This document shows positions 19,955 through 32,580 of a stretch of 64,000 nucleotides of DNA, piece by piece (the first letter of the stretch is position 1; every line of letters starts with the position of its first letter). Made by a program: the position numbers and the translations under genes. The DNA lies in contig JAFJTR010000009.1 in the NCBI GenBank assembly GCA_022559985.1, positions 124,001-188,000 of the forward strand. The letters are read 5' to 3'. The notes below the pieces were generated by a model. It worked only from the letters and a program-made list of their open reading frames with translations, had not been told where the DNA came from and searched no databases. Source of the DNA: Parastagonospora avenae f. sp. tritici 18332-5 (taxonomy: Eukaryota > Ascomycota > Dothideomycetes > Pleosporales > Phaeosphaeriaceae).

Positions 19955-22786
19955 ATGACGAGCAATCATCGTTCGCCCTCCCAACGGTCTTTCCGCCTCT
20001 CCAACCACGGGTTCCAGCCGCTCAATGGTACTGGCGAAAACATGGATAATACCAACAACATCCCGCTGCAGACTGTAGTCAGTCACACGCCTTCGCATCC
20101 CTCGCCGACATCCGACAACAATGAGAAATCAGAGAAGACGGGCATGTTCCATAGGGGACGCAGGCGGATTGCGAAGGTCGATTCGAGGACCGGCGCGCCA
20201 TTGCCTCCCCGCGGCGACCAGCCTGAGAAGACGGCGCTCAACCGCATGGGCAGAGTCTACACCAAGATTCTGAACTTTAGCATTGTCACGCGCTACATGA
20301 TCTACGTCGCGCCCATTGCGCTCATACTGGCTATTCCAATCATTCTGTCGCAAACCGGCACAATTACGACTTCCATTGGCGATACAGAGCAGAAGAAGTT
20401 CTGGATATGGATCGAGATCAGTGAGTTGTTCCAGTCAGGGCTGGTATATTTGAGCTAACAGTTGTCAGTCTGGCTCAGTTTCTGGGTCATGAAGATCGTT
20501 GCCCACTTCCTCCCCAATATTTTCGAGTTCCTCATTGGCGTAGTCAGCCCCGGTGTCCGCAAATACGCTCTACTCTTGCGAGCTATCGAGAAGCCGTTGT
20601 CCTTCGTCCTCTGGATGATTGTCAACCAGGCTACCTTTCCTGCACTTGTTCGACCCGTTGGCGATAAAAAACCAGGATGGATCGGTGTGATGCAGTCGGT
20701 TCTTCTGGGTCTGCTAGTATCTACCATCATTATCCTTGCCGAACGCGTTCTGATCCAGTTGATCAGTATCAGCTACCACCGCAAGCAGTTCGATGGAAAA
20801 ATCAAGGAGTCGAAGCGCAATATCTACCTACTTGGCGTGCTCTACGATACTTCCCGAGCGCTCTTCCCTGCCTATTGTAACGAATTCGCCGAGGAGGACT
20901 ACACTATTCAGGATACAATCCTAGATCTCGGGCTCGGTAGCAAGGGCCGCGGAACAGCTAAGCATGGCCGCTCGGGTAGTCGCACACCTCTCCATCTCAT
21001 CCGCGAGGTTGGACGAGACGCTGGCCGCATTGGAGACAAGATCACATCTATGTTCGGTACCATTGCCTCTGAGATTACTGGCAAGAAGGTCTTTGACCCC
21101 AACTCTGCACACTCGGTTGTCTTGACTGCACTTGAGAGGAACAAGTCGTCCGAAGCTCTCGCTCGTCGAATTTGGATGTCATTTGTGGTAGAGGGCAAGA
21201 ACGAGCTCACTATGGACGACTTTGTCGAAGTCATGGGCCCTGCCCGACAGGAGGAGGCTGAAGAGTGTTTTATGTCGCTTGACCGCGACGGAAACGGCGA
21301 CATCAGTCTTGACGAAATGATCCTCACCGTGACCGACTACTCACGCCAGCGCAAGTCTCTTAACAGCAGCATGCACGACGTGGACCAGGCTATCAACGCC
21401 CTTGACGGCCTCCTGCTCACTATTGCGCTCATCGTCTGTATCTTCGTCATCATCGCTTTCCTTGCTCCAGGCTTCCGTGCTACCTTGACCACCTCGGCCA
21501 CCGCCCTGCTCTCGCTGTCCTTCGTTTTCGCCACTACTGCCCAGGAAATTCTCGGTTCTTGCATCTTCTTGTTTGTTAAGCACCCTTACGATATCGGAGA
21601 CCGTGTTGACATCACCAACGAGCAGCTCACGGTTGAGCATATCGCACTTCTATACTCTGTGTTCAAGCGCGTGACCAACGGCAAGACGGTACAGATTCCC
21701 AACATCGTGCTCAACAGCCTGTGGGTCGAGAACATCACGCGAAGCAAGGCTATGCGCGAGCAAGTTTCTGTCTTCTGCTCTTTCGACACTTCTTTCGAGG
21801 ACATCAACGCTCTGAAGCAGGAAATGATTGCATTCGTTAAGGACCCTGCCAATAGCCGCGATTTCCACTCTCACATCGAGATTGAGGTAGCCAGCATTGC
21901 GGAGATGAACAAGCTCGAGTTGCGCGTGGAAGTCCTGCACAAGAGTAATTGGTCTAACGAAACTCTCCGCACTGCACGCCGCTCCAAGTTCATGTGCGCA
22001 TTGGTCCTGGCACTTCGCAAGGTCCCCATCGCTGGTCCTGCCGGTGCAGACGCTGCTCTGGGATCGGCTGACAAGCCAACCTGGTCCGTCGCTGTCCCTC
22101 CAGCCGATGCTGTAGCCGCGTACAAGAAATACCAGGAAGATCAGGATGCCAAGCGCTTGTATCCTCTGAACAAGCCCGAGGACGGCAACGACAAGGGCAA
22201 GTCTACTAGCACCGACTACTTGGCCAGTCCTGTTGGAGAAGGAGAAGCCGTAAACCTATTGACCAGCCGACGACCAGGAGTTGACCCCATCCGCGATGAT
22301 ACCTGGAACGCTCGCGACGATGCCAGTACCATTGGCCGGCCCAGCATGGACGCCCGCCCAGACCTCGACGAAGTCCGCGGTCTCCTCCACAAGGCCAGCA
22401 GCGCAGGCAAGCGTAAAGGCGGCACCACACTCTCGCCAAACACGGCCCGCTTCTCCAACGACCTAGGTCGACAACAGAGCATATCGCGCCAGGTGAGCAA
22501 CGTGCTGCCACTCCCCTCGCCCGCAGTAGCATCGCCATACGCGCAACCACCCGGTCAAGCACGCACCATGCCACCCGCATCGCCAGCCTCCATCTCAACA
22601 GGCCACTACGAGGACGTGCAGTTCCAAACAATGATCCCGCCGCCACGCTCGAATAGTCGTCCGCGCGCGCCAGCTGTGACTGAGGAACAAGATGAGGGCG
22701 AGAGGAGGTGGGACCCCAACGCGCCTTTGTCGCCGTCCACCAGCACCAACCCTTACCGTAGTCCCGCGACGTATAAGCGCGAGTAA
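19955..22786 (+). CDS. EF-hand mechanosensitive channel, MscS family
   Basis: Exons 19955-20420 and 20469-22786 give 927 aa; the 48-nt intron (GTGAGT...GTCAG) restores IEIIWLSFWVMK. Several membrane helices occur before residue 280 (e.g. YMIYVAPIALILAIPIILS, SVLLGLLVSTIIILAERV). An EF-hand follows at about 430 with a full calcium loop (DRDGNGDISLDEM). Then come two helices and the MscS pore and beta domain (FVFATTAQEILGSCIFLFVKHPYDIGDRVDI). The C-terminal ~250 residues are Pro/Ser-rich and disordered. The architecture matches fission-yeast Msy1/Msy2, which act in ER membranes to control calcium during hypo-osmotic swelling; location and role here follow by homology. The start is the first in-frame ATG; the open frame runs upstream only to a GTG. 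Confidence 0.93.
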
Positions 22787-23556
22787 AGGAGCTCAGCAAA
22801 TGTGTAATGTCTTTGATGATTTAGTTTTATTAGATTGAGGGGACTTTAGCGTGCATGGTGACTGTCTATAGCTATGAGATGCTCACTTTGGCGTTGGGAA
22901 GCAAAATTTGTGTAGTGTAAATCGATCAACGAATGGTGATGATTTAATATGCTTTTGTGTGTAGCGGTGGCTGTGTACCACGGGTCAATGCGCGGTATGT
23001 GGTACCGATGTGAATTGTTTGGAGCGCTATGATAGCGTCACCCAGAACCGTATATAATGAGATGGGCGAATTTTCTCGGGAAAAGGGTATCAATACCGCC
23101 TCTTCTATCCTTCTCTTCCTTTCTTCACATCACATCACATCACAAAAGCTTTTCTTCTCTATTCCCCAAAATGCGCAAGACAAGACCTTGATGAGAAGCG
23201 CCTGCCTCTCGCCTTTTCAATTCAAAAACACACACAAAGTTGTTTTATGTCGAAAGCCGTTGTCTCTTTTCCACAACCAAAATAAGAATTTATGCCTCTC
23301 ATGAGAAGTTTTTCTCTTCCTCCGCCTCCGGAAACGAAAAATCACGCTCTTAACCTTACATGAGGAGGCTACATCTTCTCAAAACAGCCTCAAGACGTGC
23401 ATATGGACTGCGTGTCGTCGGTCGCGACATCTCGAGACATACACCATGGAACGGCTGCGTCTTCTCGAAATACACCCGGATCCTAACTAGCATGGAAAGA
23501 TGTCATGAAGAGCGGCTGGTTCCGCCTCTCTTGAGTGCTGCTCTATACACTAAAAG
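22787..23556. other. intergenic region, 770 bp
   Basis: 3' region of the channel gene, then no clear gene. A short (ACATC)n run lies at 23125-23144. Nothing else seen. Confidence 0.5.
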
Positions 23557-23865
23557 TCAGACATGACCCCAGATCCCTTTGGACACATCCGGGGTGGTAG
23601 CTTGTTCTTTGTCGACATTTCCTGTGCTTCCTGTACGTGCAGCCCAGAAGTCAGGATAATCATAGAAAGGGCCTAGGAATGAAGTCAGAGCTGGAACTGC
23701 TGCTGCGCCGGTCATGTTGTTACCTCGTGCAGCCCTTGGGTCGACTGGAGCATTTGTGGAGCTATCGTGTGCCCGCGAGGTCGAGGGATTTCGGGATTTA
23801 CGAGACCCGCCACGACTTCTGCCACCATCTCCGTTAGGACCCCAGCCACGATTGTCGTATCTCAT
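23557..23865 (-). CDS. possible small Arg/Gly-rich protein, 102 aa
   Basis: ORF from the first ATG (the frame is open further to 23976 without an ATG). Residues 1-30 are Arg/Gly/Ser-rich with an RGG-like piece (GGRSRGGSRKSR); the rest is of mixed composition with FYDYPDFWAARTG. No known domain. It lies about 230 bp downstream of the PLP protein on the same strand. Could be a lineage-specific gene or chance. Confidence 0.3.
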   Translation of the reverse strand: MRYDNRGWGPNGDGGRSRGGSRKSRNPSTSRAHDSSTNAPVDPRAARGNNMTGAAAVPALTSFLGPFYDYPDFWAARTGSTGNVDKEQATTPDVSKGIWGHV

Positions 23866-24094
23866 GTCGAGATGAAGTGACGCGCTGTTGTGGGTGAGTT
23901 GAGGCCTTGTGGTATGAGAAAGAGCAACAGCACCGCCCGTACGAAAAGAAGAAGGCGCACTCAACCACGTGCGCACTACGCGCGAAAACGCGACTTTAAA
24001 CGTAAACAGGACGAGGTGAAAGTGACAGACTAGACGGACAGAAGATTCGCATACAAGCTATTCACGTGTCATGCACGCCTCACATCCTCCACAC

Positions 24095-24966
24095 CTAACT
24101 CTTTCCCTCCGCCACCTCCTCCTTAACAACCGCATCCTTCTTCGCCGGCCTCTCCCCAAAAATCTGGCTTCCCACCCTTACCTCATCACTGCCCATTTTA
24201 ATCGCGCCCTCGAAATCCGCACTCATGCCCATACTCAGCTCCAGCTTATCCTGCTCCCAGCCCAGCTCCTTCGCCACCTTATCCCTCGTATCTTTGAGGG
24301 CTACGAAATCCTCATTCTCCGTCTCGGGCGTCGTTTCCTTACTCCGCGCAATCGCCCCGATGGTCATGAGTCCAATTAACTCTAGATGCGGACATTTCTT
24401 AATGACATGTTTGCACAGCGCTGTGGTGTCTGCGGGCTCGACGCCGGACTTGGCTGCTTCACCAGACGTATTGACCTGGACCATGATGCGCAGCTTTTCG
24501 ACATCAGCGTCCTTCTCGAGCAGCGCTTTCCGCCCCTTCTCCAACTCATTCGCCTTCTTCTCGCTATCCACGCTGCTGACGCACCACAAGTTGGGTATTT
24601 GCTCGGCGAGTTGCTTGCATTTGTTGGATTGGAGACCGCCGATCATGTGCCATCGTATTGAGCGCGGGAGGAGCTTGGATTTCTCGAGGAGTTCTTGGAC
24701 GTAGTTCTCGCCGAAGTGGGTGTGTAGGGGGTTAGGAGATTGGTGGAGCGCGAGGATATCGTTTGCGGGCTTGAGCTTGGAGACGGCTATGAGGCGGACC
24801 TGGACGTCTGTCTGTTAGTCGCGTGTGCAGTTGAAGAGAGTATAGTGGGGGGGATACGCACATTTCGGTTGCTCTTGTTGGCAGCTTTTATGCGAGAAGT
24901 AATACTCGTGAAGTTCTCAGTGAGCTGTTTGGCGCGTTGGGCATTGATCTGCATTTCGTCTGCCAT
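24095..24966 (-). CDS. YggS/PLPBP-family pyridoxal-phosphate homeostasis protein
   Basis: Minus-strand exons 24862-24966 and 24095-24799 give 269 aa; the 62-nt intron starts GTGCGT and ends CCAG. The Ala-racemase-like N-terminal barrel is plain: VRLIAVSKLKP carries the PLP-binding Lys (about residue 43), then HFGENYVQELLEK, RWHMIGGLQSNK, the barrel strand IMVQVNTSGE, LIGLMTIGAI and the phosphate-binding end SADFEGAI...EVRVGSQIFGER. The family binds PLP without known catalysis and buffers vitamin B6 and amino-acid balance; likely cytosolic or mitochondrial. The C-terminal acidic/Lys extension (KKDAVVKEEVAEGKS) is usual in fungal members. The call is secure; the start ATG at 24966 is the sensible one, since an upstream in-frame start at 24999 is not ATG. 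Confidence 0.93.
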
Positions 24967-25945
24967 TGTTGTCGTGCTGTTAAAATGTCGCGCGGTCACA
25001 AAATTGACGACGTCAGATTGCGGACTTATCGGTCATAAGCGAATTCCTTAGCTTGGGGATGCGTGACTTGATGTTGACGCATTGAACCTCATTTGCAATT
25101 CACATCTACACCGTAGTGCTCATCTACGCGCTCCTAGTACCGGTCCTATTATTGATATGTGGGAGAGGATGTTAGTCTTTAGGGCGGTCGATGATGTACC
25201 ATAGGGATCATTGTAGCCTCCAGGGCTGAGGTTTAGCAGGTTGATCACGTGCGCTGGTTATATCAAATGTTGGCAGGTGCAAGTGGCAGGCAAAATAGTT
25301 TTACACACGTGGCGGACCACGGCAGTTCTTCGAAGTACAGCGTCGAGCGAATAACGCATCGAAAGTGAGTTACGACATTGGACGCAGCTCGTTCAATGGC
25401 AGCTAGGCAATCGCAGTTGTTCGAGCATTCGTCGAGCCTCGTTGAAGTTTACAAGACGGCGAGGTTTTGTACCATGTGTTCTCTCGAAATTACAGTAGTG
25501 CGGGTACACAAAAGCAGAAGGTACGCCCCAGACTAGCCCCGCATGGCTCCCTACACATAAACAGCTCCCCACACCAACATCATTACACCTTACACCTACG
25601 CTCGGGTTCGTGTCCAAGGACAGGGGCCCAAGTAGAACAATTCGACAATAAACGCGCTCAATTCCTCTTCTAGTATGGCAGTAGGCGCGGTGCCACGCAG
25701 CTACTCTAGTTTTTCCGGGATCATTCTCACACAGATTGCAATAGATGGCCAAGCCCTTGCAGAACCCGGGGTAAGATCCATGGCAGCAATATCGGATATA
25801 ACGTGCATACCGAAATTGGGGGTGTTCTTAACGAAGGATGGATAGTTCCTGGGCTTGAAATTGTATAAAGATGTAGGTGCCGAAGATGTTGAGTTGTGGT
25901 AGAGTCGTCTTGTCTTCGCCTTTTACTTTCCGGTCGACTTTCACG
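24967..25945. other. intergenic region with promoter of the epimerase gene
   Basis: 979 bases without a supported gene, between two divergent genes. Overlapping short ORFs at 25393-25752 have no domain. A TATA box lies near the right end (listed separately). Confidence 0.5.
25864..25869 (+). promoter_or_regulatory. TATA box of the aldose epimerase gene
   Basis: A perfect TATAAA lies 77 bases before the chosen ATG at 25946. The short distance implies a brief 5' leader and supports the downstream ATG over the one at 25886. Confidence 0.5.
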
Positions 25946-27258
25946 ATGAGGCTCATTACAGCTGCTTTTGCAGCTTCAACAGTCAATTACGCGCTTGCGC
26001 AGCCAGGTGCTCCAAAACCAGATGCACAGGGCCGATACACACTCGAGGCCCCAGGCATCAAAGCTCAATTCATTCCATACGGCGCGACACTCACCAACCT
26101 TTGGGTTAAGGGTATGCGCAGTTTCTGCAAATCTTGATTTTTGTACGCAATTACTGACATGTCCCAGACAAGAACGGTGTACAACGCGACATCGTGCTCG
26201 GCTATGATAACACCTCATACTATCGTAAGCGTCTAGCCCCAAGCTGACTGTATATTATCTGACAGTACTCAGCTGTTGATCCTGGTCATCCTGTGTATAA
26301 CGCAATTCCTGGACGATACGTGAATCGCATTGGCAAAGCGGAATACACGATTGACAACATAACCTACCACACGCAAGGAAACGACGGCCCTAACAACGTC
26401 AACACCCTGCACAGCGGAACGAACAACTGGTCATTTAGGTTCTGGAATGTTACCAAGGCGTCTAAGTCGTCCATCACCTTCTCCCTACATGATGCTTCAA
26501 ACTCATCCTTGGGCATGATCGGCGACGTGGCGGCAAGCGTCACTTACTCCGTCTCCAAGAACAAATGGAGCATCTCTATGGGCGCCGTTTCCAAGGACCA
26601 GAAGACGCCCATCATGTTGACTCAGCACACGTATTTCCAGCTCGATGCCTTTGCCCGGCCTGACAACCGCACCGTCTGGAACCACACCCTGTACATGCCT
26701 GAAGCTAGGCGCGTTATGGAGATTGATGCGAATGCTCTTCCAACAGGCGTGATTGCCAACTCGACTGCCGGAGACATTTCTGACTTCTGGTCGGCGCCTC
26801 ATGAGCTCGGATTCGCATCAGGTAATGCAAACTTCGAAAACAACTGCGGGAGTGGCTGCCATGGATACAACGGCAACTGGGCCTTCAACGACAAGCGCAA
26901 CAAGAGTGCGGCTGCACTCACACTGAGCAGCGCATGGAGCGGTATCAAGGCTGATCTAGTGACCGATCAGGATGCTGTTGTCTTGTACACTTGCAATTGG
27001 AACGATGGGAAGACGGAGTTCAAGTCGACGCAGGGCGTTGCGGGCCAGGACAAGTTCATCCCAAGGGACGGTTGCATTGCCATTGAGGCTCAGGACTATG
27101 TTGACGGTATCAACCAGTAAGTGTTCCGGCATGGTCGGTTTCGGTTGCATGTGCTAACAATGTTGAACAGTCCAGAGTGGGGTCGGCTGAACAAGCAAAT
27201 CACGGGCAAAGGGCAAAAGTACCAGTGGAAGTCATCGTGGACATTTGGAACCATCTAG
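25946..27258 (+). CDS. secreted aldose 1-epimerase (galactose mutarotase)
   Basis: Four exons: 25946-26111, 26168-26224, 26273-27116 and 27171-27258, giving 384 aa in phase. Residues 1-18 (MRLITAAFAASTVNYALA) are a signal peptide. The mutarotase fold shows in IPYGATLTNLWVKD, DIVLGYDN, YNAIPGRYVNRIGKAEY, NTLHSG, the catalytic-type His in LTQHTYFQLD and the Glu in CIAIEAQDYVDGIN, then HPEWGR near the end. Several N-x-S/T sequons occur. It interconverts alpha and beta anomers of hexoses such as galactose; this secreted type presumably acts outside the cell or in the wall on released sugars. The third exon start (acceptor CTCAG at 26271-26272) was chosen because the nearer CAG gives a stop. Confidence 0.9.
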
Positions 27259-28228
27259 CGGACAAGTAGCATAGCTCTTATATTAGTTGCATGGACGAGG
27301 TTACTTAGGCAGAAAATGAAGCGACTCGTGCGCTGCAACAAGCAGGTTGCCAACCACGACATGATCCATCTCCGATCCGGAGCCCCGCGCTCAAGTGGGG
27401 TCCAGTGTAACCTTCATGCTATAGCGGCGCTAAGCTGGGGCTGGCAGATGCAATTCGTCCAAAGCACATGATGATGAAATGACGGCGTGGAAGTGCGCGA
27501 ATTGCGGTATGAGAGGTTTCCAAGGTTCCAGGTTCCTGATAGGCAGCGTGTGGTGGCTGAGGCTAAGCAGTAAGCTCAGGTACCTTCCCATAAGCGTGGC
27601 TGCATCACCAAGATGCGGGACGCGAATGTCTTGGATATTGACTCCCCACCGTGCCCACTCAGCAGTCGCCAACATCAACCAGCTCTCGCTGACATGTGAG
27701 AAGTCGTGTGCTGCGCCCAAATCAAGCTGCCCCTTCCTCTATTCGGGCCTAACCGCCAATTCGTTTGCGATCGACAGCTGTGTGCCAAGACAACGACATC
27801 ATCCACCTCCGCAGCCACAACACCAGCACCCCATTGCCAGCCTGTGCCACCACGCCTTGCTGTGTATCCACTCGCACCCTCCTCTCCTCTATCACCGTCT
27901 CCACCCCCACGACGCCAAATTGGGGGCCATCCGTGTCTCTTGATTACCCGGAGCAAGACAAACGAGCGATAGAGCTGCTATCGGTGGTCAGGTTCCGCCG
28001 GGCTGAATCGCATCATGCCCTTGTGACTGACATCCGCTATCTCCCAAACACCCAACTCACCACACCACCCACTCGCCAATCTCCCGTCATAGCCACCGCA
28101 TCCCGGCACGCACGGACGTATAAACACTGCGACCAACCGTTGGGCATCGACGACAGCGGCCATAGCCAGACCGGCGCGTCCCGCTGGCTGTTGTCTTCGT
28201 ACCTCTACACACCTTCTCCATCTCCATC
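27259..28228. other. intergenic region, 970 bp
   Basis: 3' region of the epimerase and the long C/A-rich promoter and leader of the SIP5-like gene (about 27760-28228). A 154-codon ORF at 27479 has no domain. Nothing else seen. Confidence 0.5.
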
Positions 28229-30838
28229 ATGGGTAACAGCCAGGGAAAGGAAGCGCAGCCCGCCTCGAGAGGCCATACTCGGCGGTCGAGCGCCCAGGGT
28301 CCCGCCTCGCCCTCAGCACCGGGAGCCACCAGCGCGTCGCAAGAGCGATCAGCAAGCGGCGTGTACAGCTCGAGGAACAACAGGGGAAGCACATCCTTCT
28401 TAGGCATCGGAGGCAGCTCGGAACCACGTGACCCTGCTCTGGAGCCGCGGAGAGAGACCAAGGCGGAGCGTGAAGCGAGGAAACTTGAGAAGGAGCGGGT
28501 GATACGGGCACAGGAGCGTGAAAAGAGTCTGCGAGAAGAGGGTGTCGACGGAGGATACTTGGTCACGCTGGGTGTATATACTGGGCCCGAGGACTACAGC
28601 AAGCCCGTCGTGCGGCAGCTCCAGGTACGTGCGCCGTGCTGACTATCTGACATTCCTCACACAAGCTAGATTGAAAGACGGCTCGCCCCCTTCTGGAAGG
28701 GCCTCAATGACCACGAAGACACATGGACTGAGCACCAGCTCGTGGCAGTCGTCAACGGTCGACCACTTCCGGCTCCGGACGACATCCCGCCAGAAGAGCC
28801 ACCTCGACCGAGCAACCACCTCAGCCCGGCATGGAACCCGCGCAGTTCAGAACCAAATCTCAACAACCTCACTGTACCAATTGGATCGCGTAGCATGTCG
28901 CAGAACTCCGATCAGTCAAACACTCTATCTCCCTCGCACCCCGCCTTCTCTCTTCCGTCCCCCACGTCCCCCATCGCTGCAAACTCTTTATCCTCACCAT
29001 TCTTCCGTGGACGGGCAAAGACCCTTGCCTCGCTTGCTTCTGGTTCGCGCAACGTTTCTCAGACCGAGATGGCCCCTCAAGAGCTGAATCTGCCCAAGGA
29101 CCCTTATGTCAATGGACAGCGTATCGAGGCTTTCTTGTACAAGAATGCCGAGGAGTGCCCCATCTGCTTCATGTTCTACCCGCCACATCTCAACAAGACG
29201 CGCTGTTGCGATCAACCGATTTGCTCCGAGTGCTTTGTACAGATTAAGAGGCCCGATCCCCATCCACCCGAGCACCATGGCGATGCAGAGACTCCAGCCC
29301 CGGAACCGCAAGAAGAGAGTCAACTGGTTTCGGAGCCGGCGGCATGCCCATTTTGTGTTCAGCCCGAATTCGGCGTCACCTATGAACCACCTCCATTTCG
29401 ACGGGGGCTTGTTTACAATCAGCAGGGACAAGCACCCCTGGGAAGCGCCACTTCAGCCATGTCCTCTACTTCTTCATTGAACTCGCCTGGTGTTACGTCT
29501 CCCGGACGTCGGAGGGCCACCTCGCTCGCGGTGAATGACAAAACAGTCATTACTACTGACATGGTAAGGCCTGATTGGGCGAAGAAGTTGTCCGATGCAA
29601 GAGCACATGCCTTGAGGCGGGCTGCAGCAGCGACTGCACTACACAATGCGGCATACATGATGGGCAACATTTCGCAACATGAGAGCCGATTCGCACTGGG
29701 TAGGAGAAGGCGGACCATGTTTGGCAGCGACAGTGCTGGAAGCAGCGGGCAAGGCACGCCTCGACGGGATCGCGATCCATCCACTGGCCAAACTGGCGAG
29801 GTATCGAACGATCTCTTCCCCGGCCGTGGAAGCTCGCGCCGTGGAAACAGATTGGACGACCTTGAAGAACTCATGATGATGGAGGCTATCCGACTAAGTC
29901 TCGCTGCTGAAGAAGAGCGTAAGAGGAGGGACGAGAAGGATGCGGCCAAGGAAGCCAAGAAGGACGGCAAGAAGAAGGCGAAGGAGCTGAAGAAGGTGGC
30001 AAAAGCCCAAAGTCGTATAGGAAGCGGATTCCACCCGCTTGAGGTCGATGGTCTTGATGATTCAGGCGCTGGTAGCTCCTCTGCAGCTGGCAAGGGCAAA
30101 GAGGTGGATCGCGCGGGTGGGAATGTGGGCTTCAACCCCATGAACGAGCCTACTTCGACTGTCAATACCTCAAGTGCCAAGGATGATCCACAAAGGCACC
30201 TGGAGACCAGCCGAGCTCAGATTCAACGTGACACTAGCTCAAGCAACCTGGGTCCATCAGACGCTCTTGATGATCAACCAACTCACCGTTCGGCACCACG
30301 CAATCTATCGAACGCTTCGTCAAGTGTTTCTTCGTTTGAGGAATCCTACGAGAACTCTCTTCGCCAGCCAGGTCAAGACAATCTCGCGACTGGATCACTC
30401 GAGCCAAGTCCAAGCGGCTCAGGTGTAAACCTAAGTCAGACTGAGACGCCACCACAAGGCACGCCTGGTACGGAACCCATGTTCAACTTCAAGAGCCTAG
30501 CCGAATCCATCACTCCTGAGGAACAAGGCGAGAAAGATGGCGGACCACGGTTCATTGAGAACGTCGGAAACGCGCATCAGACTTCCTCCAAGGCTCCCTC
30601 AGATTTCCAGCCCTCCAAGACTGAACCCACCACACAGAACACACAACCGCATGATTCGGGGCTTGCAGACAGTACTGTGACACTGAAGCCAACACAGCCA
30701 CGGGCCTCTAATGATGGAGACGAGATCGAACCAGCACCAAGAATCGAAGCGGTCCAGAATAGCCATTCCGATCTCGATTCGAAGAGGCTTGGCGATGTTA
30801 GCATGATAGACGGGTATCATCACCACGCTACTCAATAG
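28229..30838 (+). CDS. SIP5: SIP5-like protein (SNF1-interacting)
   Basis: Exons 28229-28624 and 28670-30838 give 854 aa; the 45-nt intron is GTACGT...GCTAG, phase 0. The N-terminus begins MGNSQGKE, as in fungal Sip5. A conserved block follows (GYLVTLGVYTGPEDYSKPVVRQLQIERRLAPFWKGL), then a degenerate RING-like zinc region near residue 295 (CPICFMFYP ... CCDQPICSECF ... CPFCVQPEFGV). Later segments include TDMVRPDWAKKLSDARAHALRRAAAATALHNAAYM, a helix with LEELMMMEAIRLSLAAEEER (ubiquitin-interacting-motif-like) and a long disordered Ser/Thr/Gln-rich tail. In yeast Sip5 links the SNF1 kinase with the Reg1/Glc7 phosphatase; the role here is by homology. The initial Gly after Met could be N-myristoylated. 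Confidence 0.88.
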
Positions 30839-31360
30839 CCATCTCGTGTAGGAACCACTTTTCCTTCCAACTTTACTTTAGTTCCATATGTCTGCATTTC
30901 ACTGAGCATTCACACCGGCGCAACGGCACCGGTCACCTATCGGGCGGGTGGCTATCTCTTCACATTTTACTAGCCGCTGCAGGAGGGCACTGCAATTATT
31001 TTCATTGGGCGCGTATGGATGGGAATCAAATTTTGGTCTTGTGAGCGATACAGACTGCTATGGCATTTCTTAGGCGAGGCCAAGCCATTGAAACGAGGGA
31101 GTTTCGAGGGAACTCGGGGATTGTAGTGAGGTAGTGAGAATACAAATAAGAAGATATGATCACTTAGTCTTTGCGTTCTTGTTCGCAAGTTCAGTGGAAG
31201 TCGGGTTGTATAATGTGAGTAGTTTGGCACGGATGGTCGTGTTCAAGACCATCAGCCAGCAACCAACAATCAACAAGAAACTGAAGCACAGTCAGTTACA
31301 ATGATGCCATTAAACATATTACCCAAAAAGACTTTTCCCCACATCAAAAACCAGGTCCCT
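30839..31360. other. convergent intergenic region
   Basis: 522 bases between two convergent genes, A/T-richer than the flanks and fit for 3' UTRs. No gene seen. Confidence 0.5.
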
Positions 31361-32580
31361 TCAAACTGTCCTCCCATTCCCACACCCACTAACCATCTCC
31401 TCCATAACAAACTCCTCGTTCTTCATAATCGCACCCAACCTGCCCTTTCTCACACTCTCACTCCCCCCGCTCCTCCCGCTGCCATGATACTGATACCCGT
31501 GCGATAAAGTGTGCTGTGTCCTTGCGCGCTGCGCTTTCGAGAAGAGCGCCTTGAGCGCGGGAATGCTGGCGCACCAGATGCCGATGTTGATTTCGATCTG
31601 CGACCACGTGTTTATGGGGACGGAGGAGAAGAAGGGGTCTGTGGACTGTTTGGGCGTCAGCGCTTCTCCTCTTTTATGTAGAAGCAGGGAGGGTGTGATG
31701 AAGTGAGGGAAGGGGATATTTACAGTCGTGAATAAGCGCACAGAATACAGCCGCACAATACTCGCTATACAACTAAACGCTCCGAGCGCGAATATAGCGA
31801 GCAAAGCGGATTTCTCGCGCCCCGGGCGCTGGATGCTGAGGAGGAGTTTTATCGGCAGGATTAGGATCCAGATGTCAAGGAGGATGTTGGTTGCGGAGGT
31901 GACTATTCACTAGGTCAAAATTCTTTGGGTCGGAGGAGATGTCGGGGTGTGAGGACGTACTATATATAAACACCGACGTGTTGATACAACTACCCGGTAC
32001 TGCGCCGGTCAAGTCCCACATCTTGTGCAATGGCCGGCATTGCGCGAGTATAACGATGATGCACACGAGGCAGAAGGTGAGGAGCAGGGAGATTGTTGCT
32101 TTGCAGAGGCGCTCGAAGGTTTTTTCTGCAGCTGTGACAATTTGTCAGTGACGTTGTCCATCATCTCCAAAATTGTGAATAGACCAACCTATCCGCAAAT
32201 AGAAAAACAGAATCGAAACTTTGATCGCGTTCACGCAGAGATAGTATATTATCTCAATCGCATACGTGACCTGCAGCGTCGTGGTTGCTTGTTGAAAGGT
32301 AACCTCTCTGCCGCGAAAGCCCATGCCGTTTGCGCGGAGGATGTATATGGCGGCGAGGTAGGCGAGGGTGAATAGCAGCGCGATTATCATGGTGTAGTCA
32401 TCGTTCCCCATATTATGCAGAATGATCGCCCTGGTATACACGCGCAGACTGACGATAATGACTACGCATGTCATTAGTAAACGTGTCAGTGAATGTTAAT
32501 ACCTACGTACCTGAAACCGCAGTCAACGCTGTTGACACCCCAACGACGAGATTCTGGCGAGCCAGCCCGTCTTCAGCCAT
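31361..32580 (-). CDS. PTH11/rhodopsin-domain-like integral membrane protein
   Basis: Five minus-strand exons: 32511-32580, 32189-32461, 31961-32131, 31724-31902 and 31361-31645, in phase, 325 aa. Multiple hydrophobic helices follow the order of the fungal rhodopsin/PTH11-like domain: VSVIIVSLRVYTRAIILHNMG, DDYTMIIALLFTLAYLAAIY, a loop, VTYAIEIIYYLCVNAIKVSILFFYLRI, LLLTFCLVCIIVILAQCRPL, NILLDIWILILPIKLLL and FALGAFSCIASIVRLYSV, then WSQIEINIGIWCASIPALKALF, a hallmark of the family. The C-terminal tail is polar and probably cytoplasmic. No CFEM domain is seen at the N-terminus. Members act as G-protein-coupled receptor-like sensors; the ligand is unknown. The last intron (31646-31723, 78 nt) is in frame with no stop, so retention would also give a protein. 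Confidence 0.82.

Noticed and set aside
20908..21640. Several 90-140 codon minus-strand ORFs inside the MscS gene
   Set aside because: Antisense shadows of the coding strand.
27479..27943. 154-codon ORF before SIP5
   Set aside because: Tail is His/Pro low-complexity from C/A-rich leader DNA; no domain.
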